Origin: Atrina japonica
Taxonomy: Eukaryota > Mollusca > Bivalvia > Pterioida > Pinnidae
DNA length: 64,000 nucleotides
Direction of reading: 5' to 3'
Assembly (NCBI GenBank): GCA_030159075.1
Contig: BROG01000809.1
Location: 186,001 to 250,000 of the forward strand
A program made the translations under genes and the position numbers. Positions 26,831 to 38,753 of this stretch are shown piece after piece. Positions within the stretch are counted from its first letter, which is position 1. Every line of letters starts with the position of its first letter. The notes under the pieces were generated by a model, which was not told where the DNA came from, did not search any database, and saw only the letters and a program-made list of their open reading frames with translations.

Positions 26831-27497
26831 GAAAGAGATTTCAGAACTTCGAATTTTTAAGCCCGTCACAAATTTGGCTTACAGGTTTGGTTGTTTTATA
26901 ATCCAGATACGTAGATATAGGTAGGTATTCAAAAGAAAATAAACCTCGATAGGGAAGTGCCTATAATTTTGTCGATATTTACTACATCATAATGGTAAAT
27001 TGACATACATGTATATCACGGTATTTAGTTCGCATATATAAAATAAGAAGGTCCCACGTCAAAATTGTGCAGAAATGTGATTACTTCGACGATAACTTTG
27101 AAGACGGCTTGGGTAATAATTTCATTACATGAAAAGAACTTTGGAGTTTGATGCAATTATCTGTTGAACAAAGTCAAAGTCGGGGGTTTTTGTTTGGTTT
27201 GGGATCAATTTGAAGGTACATATTTCGGGTACGAAGATAATTTCGCATTTAAGCGAATAGTAATGTATTTTTTTTTATTTAATCTCCTCGAAAAAAAAAA
27301 CTTCCGTTCGTCAATTCCAGTAGTAATACGGAGATCAGCATATTTGCGATGGTACATTTGCGATTTTTCAAACAGCCGCGATTTGCGATGATTTGATATC
27401 CCCCGCGATTTGAGTTTCAACCGCCGCGATGACGGCGAACCGGTAAACTTTCATCGCGGACCGCTCATAACTAACCCCGGCGATGACGTAATAACTG
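21960..27497 (+). mobile_element. TIR element family, copy A (short, mosaic)
   Basis: This is 5538 bp between TA (21958-21959) and TA (27498-27499). It is collinear with copy B over its whole length and in the same orientation, but about 1.06 kb shorter through many small gaps. Its TIRs are damaged ('CAGTACCACGGGATGC' left, 'GCGATGACGTAATAACTG' right). It contains words from the surrounding array at places where B has different sequence (see findings). A GA tract lies at 26748-26837 and C homopolymers at 24846-24867 and 25241-25257. No frame has a recognisable domain. Confidence 0.85.
26748..26837. repeat. (GA)n microsatellite in element A
   Basis: About 90 bp of GA with few interruptions. 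Copies B and C have shorter tracts at the homologous position. Confidence 0.95.
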
Positions 27498-27539
27498 TAT
27501 GAAGAATATATTTGATTGATCCGTTATTACTATAACTTA

Positions 27540-27960
27540 CACATCGTGGTTGACATCTAGATATTTGTATTTTAGTTAATACAGAACTAAACCTATCTAG
27601 ATAATTTTACAGGGGCTTATAATACAGATACAATTGACATCAAGGACTTGACCTGGGTTTGATAATAAAGGTTACCAATAATGTAACCACATTTGAATTA
27701 CGATAAGTGCAAAATATATTGGAGTTATCTGCCCCATTGCTATAACCTACACCTGGTGGTTGACATCTATATATAGGTATTCTAGAGGGGCCTATAATGT
27801 AGTACCACACCTTATGGTTAACATGTATATAGTGCAAAATATATTGGAGTTATCTGCCTTATTGCTATAACCTACACCTGGTGGTTGACATCTCTATATA
27901 GGTATTCTAGAGGGGCCTATAATGTTGTACTACATCTGATGGTGAACATGTATATATTAT
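27540..27960 (-). repeat. CCACCAGGTG array, inverted arm
   Basis: Units read 'CCTACACCTGGTGGTTGACA', the reverse complement of the 19030-21895 array, with linkers 'GGTATTCTAGAGGGGCCTAT' and 'GGAGTTATCTGCC'. With the left array this forms an inverted pair around element A. Confidence 0.9.
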
Positions 27961-28110
27961 CTCGCAATATAAAATAAGTATCTCAAAATTTCGAATTATC
28001 TCGAGATTTCAAGATAATAATTGAAAATTTCGAGTCCTTATTATCTTTAAAATTCAAAATATCATCTCGAAATTTTGCGTTATTATCTCGAAACTTCAGT
28101 TTTCGTAATA
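27961..28110. repeat. cluster of 'ATTATCTCGAAATTT' words in both orientations
   Basis: Five or more copies of 'TTATCTCGAAATTT' or its complement lie within 150 bp, partly palindromic around CTCGAG. No coding sense. Confidence 0.7.
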
Positions 28111-28431
28111 CTTCAATAAGTACAATTTTCTAATGTATGTATGAGAGTTAGAATGTAGAACCAAACTACCGCTGGGGTTAATAAATATGAAAATATGAAG
28201 GTACCTTTAAATATGTTACAAATATATAAAAGGGTGATAAATAACAAGAACCTGGAGATCGATAAAATTTAACGAGTTTTGATTTTATAGAACAAATTTA
28301 TTAAATTTTAGTAACTACCGTATATAGTTATTAATTTGATTGATTTTATTTTTCAATTATTTATTAATTTATCACCCTACGTTGGCATTTCTTTCATTCT
28401 CTGATTGTGTTGTTGTTAAAATAGTTTATTT

Positions 28432-28575
<144 letters not shown>

Positions 28576-29321
28576 AGTCTACCCAATTTTCAACACTTTA
28601 ATTCAGTACGGCAGACATATTTCCGGATAACCACGTCACAGTTGCTATCAAATTTGCTTCTGTATTTTATTCACTCGATTGCACTGGCAATTATCTACCT
28701 CATGAATAATCATGACTACATGTAGTAGTTGACACATTGTGGTGGTTGAGAATGATCATTAACGCATCACTTTACGGGTACTTCCGGAAGTATAAATTAA
28801 AGAAGGGATACCAAACCCAACTTTCATTTGAATTATGGAAATAAAAAAATAATAATGAAAGTACTAATGATGGTTATATAAAATTATTTATTTACACAAA
28901 TGTTTATATAAATCTTACATATGATCAAGTACTTTAATACTTGAAATGGATAAAGTAGATATAAATTTCAAATAAATAAATCTGAGGCATCAATTAGTAG
29001 GCTACATGTATTTAGTAACTTTGCATCTATATTTCTAAAAACATGTAACTGTATTACAGTTTATAGATTTTTGATATAAAATTTCCATATGATTTCAAAT
29101 ATAGTTAAAACAACTATATTTTATTTAATTTCATGTTTATAGGTTTATGGGGATGTCTGTAATTATCAACAAAAGTGCACATTTGACTTACAGTTTAATT
29201 CTGATCGAACTGAAGTGGACTGCAAATGGACTCCTAAATTACAAAATGGACTCCTAATTTTGTAGTTGTGGGAGTCCATGGACTCCTCATTTGAAAATCC
29301 CAGGGAAAACCCTGACTTATG

Positions 29322-30361
29322 GCAAGCAAAAACTAAGATGGGCTAGTATAATTCACAGTTTTGGGGGTATATCTTACACTTTCACAAATTTCAACTGATA
29401 TTCTTGTAAACTGAGTATACCTTGCTACATGTTGCTATAGTCTGTGCTAAATATCTTTTGTCCGCTGGTTTTGGCTGATTAAAATAAAATGGTTCATACT
29501 TATCACTTAAATTTAACGTAGTGATATCCTACTTAATTAAAATATCCATGTTCATGACTAATAAAAATTAATCCGTTTTGTACTTGATAATCGCAATCAA
29601 ATTAATTGCAGGATTTTTACCGTATGTAATGGCAGCTATCTTTCGAAGTTTTGAGAGGAAGTAAAAGACAGGAAATGTTTATTGGTCATACTGATTTAGC
29701 CTGGCTCACTGATCTGTTATTACACAATCATCGATTCCTTATGACAATAATATATATTGGGAGTTATTCCCCTTCATATAACTCTTTTGTCAAGACAGGC
29801 GCGAGAATATTAATGATTACTCACATGACCCAATTATTTGACATCACATAGATAACACAGAGATTCCCGTAGGAAGAGTGTTTTCAAAAACTGAAGTGAC
29901 CAAACAAAGAAAAAAGTATATAGAAAATATATAGAATAAACTTTTGTCTTTTTTAATAATATCAGTTAAATATTTTTATTTAGATGATTGGTTGCTTTAC
30001 AAATTCATTTTGAAATTCTTGACCAAATATGGCTCAGACATTTTTAAAGTGTATGTACAACTTTGAAATTTGTATTGGTTAAGATATTTTAAATAGCATG
30101 TTATATGAAGAGCAATTTTCTGGGTTTTGAGACATGCAACTGGACTCCAAAAAACCCCAGATGACTCCTTGATTGCAGTTTAATTGCTATCCCTGACACT
30201 AGCTACTTTGTTGAATATGGATAAAACAGAAGTTATTATTTTCTTTAAATGTTACTGTAGTGAACTTGTTGTTTACATAATATAAAAAGTCTAAGATACC
30301 AAGGTATAACAATTTTTAGTTGAAACCCTAATGAATTAATTGTTTATGGATATAAAGTGAA
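29322..30361. other. intron sequence with no ordered feature
   Basis: AT-rich. A short stretch near 30145-30190 ('ACTGGACTCCAAAAAACCCC') resembles the subterminal 'GGAGTCCA' words of the hAT-like unit and may be a solo remnant. Confidence 0.45.
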
Positions 30362-31075
30362 CGTGTTGTATACAGATATACATTGACTTGTGACAATGTT
30401 GTATACAGATATACATTGACTAGTGACAATGTTGTATACAGATATACATTGACTTGTGAAAATGTTGTATACAGATATACATTGACTAGTGTATTACTGG
30501 TTGGGCGTATTGTTGTCACCAATGCCGGTGAGAGTTCTTTAATTGCTGACACCTACTGTGTTACAGGACCTCGGTTTTTACTGTGTCATTTGAAGGACAG
30601 GAAACCAACCTGCCACTAGCTGGACTTCACGACCTCATGATCAAAAGTCGAATGTACTTTGACTCTTGAACATGCTGTTTACAGATATACAATGACTTGT
30701 GAATGTCTTGTCTACAGATATACATTGACATGTGAATGCCTTGTTCACTTACTTGTGAATGTGTTGTGTACAGATATACATTGACTAGTGGACGTGTTGT
30801 TTACAGATATGCACTGTCTAGTGAATGTGTTGTATACAGATATACATTGACTAGCGAATGTTGTTTACAGATATATATTGACTAGCGAATTTGTTGTGTA
30901 CAAATATACATTGACTAGTGAATGTGTTGTGTACAGACAGACATTGACTATGGAATGTGTTGTTTACAGATAAACATTGACAAGTGAATGTGTTGTATAC
31001 AGATATACATTGACTAGCAAATGTGTTGTTCACAGATTTATATTGATTTGTGAATGTGTTGTATACAGACATAAT
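30362..31075. repeat. 35-bp minisatellite next to an AASDH splice donor
   Basis: The unit is about 35 bp, 'TTGTATACAGATATACATTG' followed by 'ACTAGTGAATGTG', with regular copies at 30366-30490 and 30670-31070. A SINE fragment at 30507-30655 splits it. The last unit ends within about 10 bp of the donor of exon 31083-31195. Confidence 0.9.
30507..30655 (-). mobile_element. SINE fragment (same family as 45445-45718)
   Basis: It shares 'TGCCGGTG', 'GACACCTACTGTG', 'GACCTCGGTTTTTACTGT' and 'GGAAACCAACCTG' with the fuller copy at 45445-45718. The 3' half and much of the tRNA-like head are lost. Confidence 0.75.
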
Positions 31076-31082
31076 TCTATAC

Positions 31083-31195
31083 CTTCCACAGCAGCTGAAC
31101 AAGCTCATATATTTTTTTTTCTTCAACCAAACTACCATACCTCTCAGCTACACTCTTACAAGCAAGTTTCATCAAAGCTTTGCTGTCAGTTTTAC
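31083..31195 (-). CDS. AASDH: AASDH exon: A10 catalytic lysine and linker to the carrier domain
   Basis: This 113-bp exon is too short for a standard ORF list. Its acceptor is CTTTAAG before 31195 and its donor is AAG|GTATAG after 31083. The first two bases complete the Gly of NHG, then KTDSKALMKLACKSVAERYG follows, so the exon opens with the A10 lysine. In ANL enzymes this lysine contacts the carboxylate and phosphate in the adenylation reaction. It ends ELVQLLWK, the helix I pattern that precedes a carrier domain (L..LW..vL), and joins in phase 0 to NVLKLDSLKDS of the next exon. Length and phase fit exactly. The donor lies almost against a minisatellite, which occupies 30362-31075. Confidence 0.88.
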
Positions 31196-32151
31196 CTTAA
31201 AGAAAGCAAGTATAATTGAATGAATTATATGAAGCCTGTGATTATAATTCCTGATAACATTTTCAAATTTGATTCATTATGTATATAAATCACTTTAGTG
31301 CTGGCATAAACATGTAATCCAGTAGATATAGAGGAATTTTCATGAAAATGGGAACTAATTGCAACATTTTGTTTTTTATCATTTTTCAATAGTACATTGT
31401 GCCCTGAATCACATATAAAAAGTTTAGAAAAAAAATAAATCGAGGGGAAAGCTTGTATTTTGTTGCTAAAACACCTTTTTCAGTGAAAAATCGACAATTT
31501 TTGGAAACTTGCATTAAAATGAATATATAGATGGCAATTCTTTGACTTTTCTTGTTATATGATAATTTTGTACATATCTCAAGGTCGAAAAAAAAAAATT
31601 AAAAATATCATTTTTTAGGCTAAAATATCATTTTATAATGAAAAATCAATTAAAACTGATAACTTCCATTAAAGTCCATGTATCAAAAGCAATACGTTTT
31701 TATTTTTACAGACTTATTTAGTTAATGATATAATCTTTTGCATATGCATATTTTGGTGATAAAGAAGAGATCAAAAAGGTATTTTGAGATTAAATATTTA
31801 TAAGAAAAATCAAATCCCACGAACAAAAACTTTATTTTAAACATTTTGGAGTAAAAATTTCCTTCAAATAATATTTTTCTGTAATACATTGTATTTTCCA
31901 TGCATAAAAAGGCTTTCACTCCAAAAGATGCATTTCATGATGAAAATTATTTTTCAATTGATAAAATAAAAAAATTAATAATAAGGAAATGCATGAAAAA
32001 TCCAATTGGATTAAGGTGGAGGGCTGGTTTTGTTAAACCGGAAATGAAGTTTGGCCCAGCTTTATTTCATGTATTAAATAAGGTACTATATGTTACATCT
32101 TGGTAACAACAGACATTTTGCACAATTAATGACAAGTTTAAAAGAGAAGTA
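31196..32151. other. intron sequence, nothing recognised
   Basis: AT-rich stretch between the A10 exon and TIR element B. No supported features. Confidence 0.5.
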
Positions 32152-32264
32152 CAGTACGGGCCACGCGGATTCCGCAAAAGTCACGTCATCGCGGTGGTCA
32201 TATAAATCTTGCTCAATAAATTCGCCGCGAATAGGCGATCAGGCTATTGAGCTCAACGCGGGTC

Positions 32265-32336
32265 GCCGCAGTTTGCGATGGAAAAAATCATCGCGGCAGT
32301 TTGCGATGTAAAAATTTATCGCCGCAGTTCGCGGCT
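32265..32336. repeat. left subterminal CG-rich iterons of element B
   Basis: Four close copies of the 'CGCCGCAGTTTGCGATG' type alternate with 'ATCATCGCGGCAGTTTGC'. They contrast with the AT-rich interior. Possible transposase-binding sites (inference). Confidence 0.75.
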
Positions 32337-33904
32337 GTGAACAATTTAAATTATATCGATGATTAATTAGGTTATCATTACTTTACATTTGTTAACATTA
32401 CTTGGAAAATTCCAGTCCAGCGTGGTCTGCTAAAGTATTATCGATGTTTTGTCAGCATAAGTTAACATAATGTGGATAGTAAACATCAAATGTGTTTTAT
32501 ACTGGACTTAAAAACAATTTATTCCGCTGAAACTGCCAACTCATAAGCAATGTGAACGTGTTATCACGGAGCAAAAGTACGTTTATTTTCTGTAACCTAC
32601 CCTAAGTTTGACTACAATGCTGAAGCACTGTATCTCGAATCATTAGCATATTCATCATAATTTGACTTTTTCTTACGCGACTTAAAGTCTCGCCAGTTTC
32701 AACCTGATTTAAAAACAAGGAGTTTGCCAACTAGCAACAGAAAGAATTATTTTAGTTACGCAACCTAGTTTTTTATAAATATTTATCAATAAACTGTTCG
32801 TTTGAGAATAATGCTTTATCTCACAAATAAGTGACGCGAGTCTCATTCTTTAAAAAAAACGCTTACAGATACAAACATCGACCCGCTTCTAAAACTATCG
32901 CTGAAGCTGAGAAAAATAGAGCAATGAGAAATACCGATATCGGAATACGATGGTCATTGTCATACTTGACCTGTTGGTCCCCTCGTGCAGACAAGTTCTT
33001 ATTTTTGATTATAAAAAATAATCTTCTAACACATGATATTTGATATGGCTTTCATTACCTGAAGTCATGAAGTCCCGCCTTTTCGTCAACGTATTACCCT
33101 CAGGTGATTATTTTACCCCGCCCCTACCTGTATACGTAATTTAGTTTGGCGGTTTGTCTGTCAATCATCGTATCAATTCATGAAGCTCTGTGGGTCATAT
33201 ATATACATCGTTAGTTGAGAGAGATAAATGATATATTTCCATACCAACCTCATCTAATTGATGTTTTGATATTCGCTACTCTGGGAGAGTGAGATTGTTT
33301 GCCTTTGATGGAATTTTCCGTTTTAAAAATTAATTTTGCTTTATCCCCATGTAATATAATTATAAAAACCAAAATGACCTTGATTAATTCTCGGAGTAAA
33401 AATAAAGATATGTCACCGTAAACAAAACTAAAACTATGATAAACGAACTGTAGAATATTCACCCAAAGGAGTCGAGTTCATTAATTGGACAAAAAATGAT
33501 CTCGGGTATTAAAATTCAAAGGATTGGAACTATACCCACAATCCAAACCGTAAACGGCTGAGATTGTTCTGTCATGTTGTAAAATTTTACTTTACTGGGA
33601 GGAGGTAAATACAAAATTGCAGTTCTGTGATTTATATTTGATAAAATTTTAACTTTTAAAGTATTTCTGACGATTCATATTCGCAATATATTAATCAGGA
33701 AAACGATCGCTGACAGTTAATTTAATAAATTAATTATTTTATACTTCCTACTCAGTCTGAAAACTGTGGCAATATTGTTAAAAAGATTCTTAACTTCAAT
33801 ATAGATTCCAAAACATGAGTAAGTCAAGAATATTTTTTTCTGATATTTAAATCTTAAAGAACGACTGATCCAAGCTCTACATATTTTTTTTCAAAAAAAA
33901 AAAT

Positions 33905-34112
33905 TCTATTGCTGCCTCCCCGGAAGATCCACTATCGTTAAACAGAATCCACATTATTTGACCAAGTTACAAATATGGCTCCTCGATCAAGACCGCAGAC
34001 CAAAGCTATTACATAACAGGGACAAAATATCGATTCTGAGTGAACGGGGTATCCTTACTTGAACTTGAACCTTATCGACAGCGTCATAAATCACTGTCAA
34101 AAGATAACTCGG
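33905..34112 (+). repeat. internal direct repeat of element B, first copy
   Basis: Contains 'ACATAACAGGGACAAAATAT' and 'AACGGGGTATCC', paralogous to 35655-35855. A tract 'TCTATTGC' precedes both copies. Confidence 0.8.
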
Positions 34113-35654
34113 ATGATGTGAGTGTATATAAGGACTTACATCGACGCATGTATGCCTTCATTATCAGAGGGCATATCGAAAAAAAAACATTTTGGTAATC
34201 ATAAAAAATACTAAAAAATTAAAAAGGATATATGCATTTAATATCTTGTATGACAGAAAATAGATTCCATGTTATGCATTTGATAATATATTTTCTTAAT
34301 GCCCATCATGTCAGTCACAGTAGGTGTCGGCATGTTAAAGAACCTTTACTGCTCAATGGTCGTAAGTGCCGAGCATATGCAAATTTTTGGTGACGTCTCT
34401 ATATGACTGAAATATTCTTTAGTGGGACGTTAAACAACGATAAACAAACGTAGCATCTGTGTGAAATATATTACACACGTAAAAATTTTAAGTACAAATG
34501 AAATAATAATAATAAAAATCTAAAATTCTCCGTGATTCTCTGTTAAGAACTTTTTGAATTTATTTTCCAAGTTTTTAAAAAACTATTTACAAGTTGCAGA
34601 AAAGAATTTCTCCAGACTAATTCAGAATAGATATACTGATAGCATAGCAATATATTGGTAAGATGAATACGCGTTAAAATGCATGAAAAACTCCTTTCAT
34701 ATTCGACCGGTAGTTCAAATGGGGTAGGGGCGTACATCCTTTACGCCATAACAGTCAATTCTTTCAGTCATCTTTCAACCAATCATTTTGATAGTGCAGG
34801 CAGTATAATGATGCCGTAGCGTATTTCGTGTCACCTGATGTGTGATTGACGGAATTCATCAGTTTCATTTTTGAAACTATAAACCTCCAGACATTGATTG
34901 AATTCTGACCTCTTAATCGTTAAAAATATTTCGTTGAGAGCCCGATGAGGTATCTGTTTCTCCATGATCCAACTGTGTTTGCTTCGCAGAAATGGTAAGA
35001 TATAAAAGCCCACTTCACAGAGTTGCTTATCACATTGCGACTCGTCTTTATTCCGGCCAAATATTTCATTTAACAGACACACTTATAAGGTACAAATCAA
35101 GGAATTTTTCAATGAGAGGCGTTGAGTTTATTGTGGGGATAAGATACCGCCATACACGTGGAGGGTCATGGATTCAAACTTCGCCGGAGACGACTGGCCC
35201 CGTGTCACAATAGGTGTCGGCACAATGAAGAACCCTCAAGTGTCGAGCATAGGCCAAAATTTTAGTTTAGCCTTTTTTGTGACGTCTCCATCAGTTTGAC
35301 TTTTTAATTTGGCTTTTTATGATTTGTAATTCAACATATATTGACAAATTGAAAAAAAAAATGAAAATAAAGTTTAAGCGTAGAGTAATTATGGTAACTG
35401 TTACGGTTGATCTACGTGGTTTTTCACTCAAGACATTTCCCCCCACTTATTTAAAGTGCAAGAACTACCATGGAGACCTATAAATAAAACAAAATATCAA
35501 AACAAAAATTATTAAACTAAATATATCTCTATGTAATTTTCAGAGCTATAAAAAGGGCTATCGCAATAAACAAGGCTAGGTCTGTGAGCATCTTAGCGTT
35601 TAAGACTAAATTTTAAAGTACGGTTAATCCAAATCTGGTGTGTTTTTTAAAAAA

Positions 35655-35855
35655 TCTATTGCGCCCCCCCCCCCCCCCCGAAGAATTATCTTCGTTAATC
35701 AGAGTCAACATTACTTGACCAACTTACAGTTATAATTGCTCCTCGTTGAAGACCGCAGATCAAAGCAATTACATAACAGGGACAAAACATCAAGTCTGGG
35801 TGAACAGGGTATCCATAGTGACGGGGTCATAAATCGCCTCAAGAGATAAAACTCG
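35655..35855 (+). repeat. internal direct repeat of element B, second copy
   Basis: Diverged copy of 33905-34112, with 'ACATAACAGGGACAAAACAT' and 'AACAGGGTATCC'. The matching pair in copy C lies at about 57542-57745 and 58955-59155. Confidence 0.8.
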
Positions 35856-37873
35856 CATTCCTATGTACACAGATATATACGCGTAAGTCAAGAACTGTAT
35901 CTAGTTATATATATATTGCTAATTAAAAAAAATTCATATGGAATCTTTTATAAAAACATTGGGGATATCAATGCTACATGTATATTTTACCAATTTTATA
36001 ACAAAAAACATGTATACAGTTGTCGTTTGGAAAAATGCGCTACTGAGTTAGGGTGGATGTAGATATACACAGATTATCGAACAAAATTTTATTTTGAACT
36101 GTTAAAATATAGCATGCATTACATAGGCGTCGGAGCCAGGGGCTAGGGCCGGCTAAAGCCCCCCCCCCCCACTTTTTTGGCAAAGATCGGCATAGGTGAC
36201 AAAAAACTTTTCTCGCGTGTGTGTGTTTTAAGTTGGTTTACCCCCCCCCCCCCCACTTCTGGCGTGTGTGTGTGTTAAGTTGGTTTAGCCCCCCCCCCCC
36301 TTTCAATTTGCTTGCGACGCCTATGCATTAATTTCAAACGTTGTATTTTTTAGATTCGAAATCAATTATTAAATTGTAGTTTTGGATCATTAGACGCGCC
36401 GACATTGAACACGGTCACAATCAAGGGAAACTGTGCATTTGTAATTGTTTCTATTTATCATTTGGTCATTAAACGTCATTTACGGTTTTAAATTATTTTA
36501 AAGAGCGTAAAATATATTTAAGTACAATAAAATAATTAATAAAGTATAATATATTTGCATAAATTCAATATATCCATTTAGCCATATACGTAGGCGTCGG
36601 AACCTGGGGATAGGGGGCTTATCCCCCCCTTTTTTTTGCAAAGATAGACATAGGTGTTGAAAATTGGGGTATAGTCTGGTTTGTGTGTGTGTGTTTTAAG
36701 TTGGTTAAGCCCCTCCACATTCATTTTGCTTCCGACCTCAGTGATATATATATACGTAGTCGATACTTTTCAACCATCTTCCACCCAATCATGTGATTGT
36801 GTAAGCAGTATTATGCTGTCATTGCATATTTCGTGTCAGCTGATATGATCTTGAATATGTATGTATTGGCGTGATTTGCAACAATCATGACTCACTTGTG
36901 ATTGAAGATTTTCAAAGAGGGGTTGAGCAGTCTGTGGACTGTAATACATTTAACTAATGTCAATCTGATTTTTATTATTAATTGTAATATACAAGTTTAA
37001 ATCGTGTTGTATATTTTATTTAAAAAAAAAAAAAACACCAGTCAGACTATTTACCCCTGTGCGGTAGTTGACGATGACCAGAATCATAATTCCAGATTAA
37101 TTAGCATATGAAAAATCAGACACGACTTGTTCAATTTTGATCAGCTATAGCTTGTTACAGTACATGTTTGATCGATGTTGAAATCGATTTTCAAACGAAG
37201 GTTTACTTGCGGGAGGCCTGTGGTCTCTCCCCGGGTACATTTTGAAGATATATCATAATAGAGTTTTTTACATATGCATTTTTGTTTTGAATGAATAGAA
37301 TATCCCAACGATTGCTATTCCTCCAAACCTGTATGAGTTCATTTGTTGGTGTTAAAATAAGTTTTTGAAACCTGGGAATTTTACTTTTATAAAGTATCGA
37401 ATGGTAAAAACCCACGTGAATGAATTGTATGTTTCGTATAACGAAATCGGGTACAGATTTCCTTGAACTTTTGCTAATACATGTATATTATTCGTACTAC
37501 TTTTAATCTTAATTTAAAAAAAGTGTACACAGTTGCACAATACTTTAACTGAAGTTCATATTAAAGTCGGGTAGATAAAGGTATCGGCAAATTCAAATTC
37601 AATTACATTAGCTTTAGTATATCATAAACGTCCGGTAGTTTAAGTGGAATGGTCAGGAGACCAGGAAATTCTATACCGTTATACTAGTATCGCATACATG
37701 ATAATTCTATTGATGTAAACTTTTTTGTGATTTTAAAGTCATGATGAACCTTGATATTATATGCAGCAGACGGAGAACTGTTTTAAACCATTAAACCAAT
37801 GAAACAAAACACAGGACCGTTAAAATATTGGGAATGAGAAATACATCTTTTGACCGAGCAAAAATACATGTGT

Positions 37874-37874
37874 G

Positions 37875-37912
<38 letters not shown>

Positions 37913-37920
37913 GAGAGAGA
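37874..37920. repeat. (GA)n microsatellite in element B
   Basis: Short GA tract homologous to 26748-26837 in copy A and the CT tract 55410-55434 in copy C. Confidence 0.9.
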
Positions 37921-38529
37921 TTTCAGAACTTCGAATTTTTAAGCGCCGTCACAAATTTGGCTTACAGTTTTTGTTTGAAAATCTGTTTTATAAACCAGAT
38001 ACGTAGATAACTAAACGTAATACGAAGTAGGTAGGATCGAAAGAAAATAAACCTCGATAGGATTAGTCGAAGTTCCGTTATTTCTTTTTGTCGATATTTT
38101 AATTGATGTCACAAAATTTGTGTAAATTGACATACGATGTCTAATTTCACGGTTACGGATAGTTGAAAAGCGATATACGTGTAAGGTAGAAGGTCCCACG
38201 TGTCCAACTCTGTGCAGAAATGTGATTACAATTCACGCACGGATAACTTTGATTTGACGGCTTGGGTAATCAATTTCATTACATGACGTAGAAGAACTTT
38301 GGAGTTTGATGCAATTATAACAGAACTGTTGAACAAAGTGAAAGTCGGGGGTTTTTGTTTGGTTTGGGATCAATTTGAAGGTACATATTTCGGGTACTAT
38401 AGAAGATAATTGTCGCATTTAAGCGAATAGTAATGTATTTTTTTTATATTTAATCAATAGATTGACCTCGCATAAAAAAACAAAACAAAACAGAATTCCG
38501 TTCGACAATTCCAGTAGTATACGGAGATC

Positions 38530-38700
38530 AGCAGCCGCTATTTGCGATGGTTTTCAACAGCCACGATTTGCGATGATTTTCAACAGCCGCAATTTGCGAT
38601 GATTTGATTCATCCCCGCGATTTGCGAGGAATTTCAACCGCCGCGATGACGGCGACCGCGTCAAATAGCCGCGATTTCATCGCGGACGACTGCTCATAAC
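38530..38700. repeat. right subterminal CG-rich iterons of element B
   Basis: Six or so variants of 'CAGCCGCGATTTGCGATGAT' occur in direct orientation, the inverse of the left zone. Likely recognition sites. Confidence 0.75.
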
Positions 38701-38753
38701 TAACCCCGCCGCGATGACGTGACTTTTGCGGAATCCGCGTGGCCCGTACTGTA

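Larger units (their letters stand above)
32152..38751 (+). mobile_element. TIR element family, copy B (6600 bp, most complete)
   Basis: It is flanked by TA at 32150-32151 and 38752-38753. The first 43 bases are the exact reverse complement of the last 43 (beginning 'CAGTACGGGCCACGCGGATT'). Subterminal zones hold CG-rich iterons: 'GCCGCAGTTTGCGATG' repeats at 32265-32336 and 'AGCCGCGATTTGCGATGA' variants at 38530-38700. An internal direct duplication pairs 33905-34112 with 35655-35855. SINE-like pieces lie near 34320-34450 and 35190-35290. Frames are at most about 83 codons and none shows a transposase DDE or zinc-finger signature, so it is probably non-autonomous. Superfamily is unresolved; TA duplication allows Tc1/mariner-type. 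Confidence 0.88.

Noticed and set aside
34831..35213. Protein frames inside element B (83 and 73 codons on opposite strands)
   Set aside because: They overlap each other, are not kept in A or C, and show no domain. The plus frame runs into a SINE-like piece.
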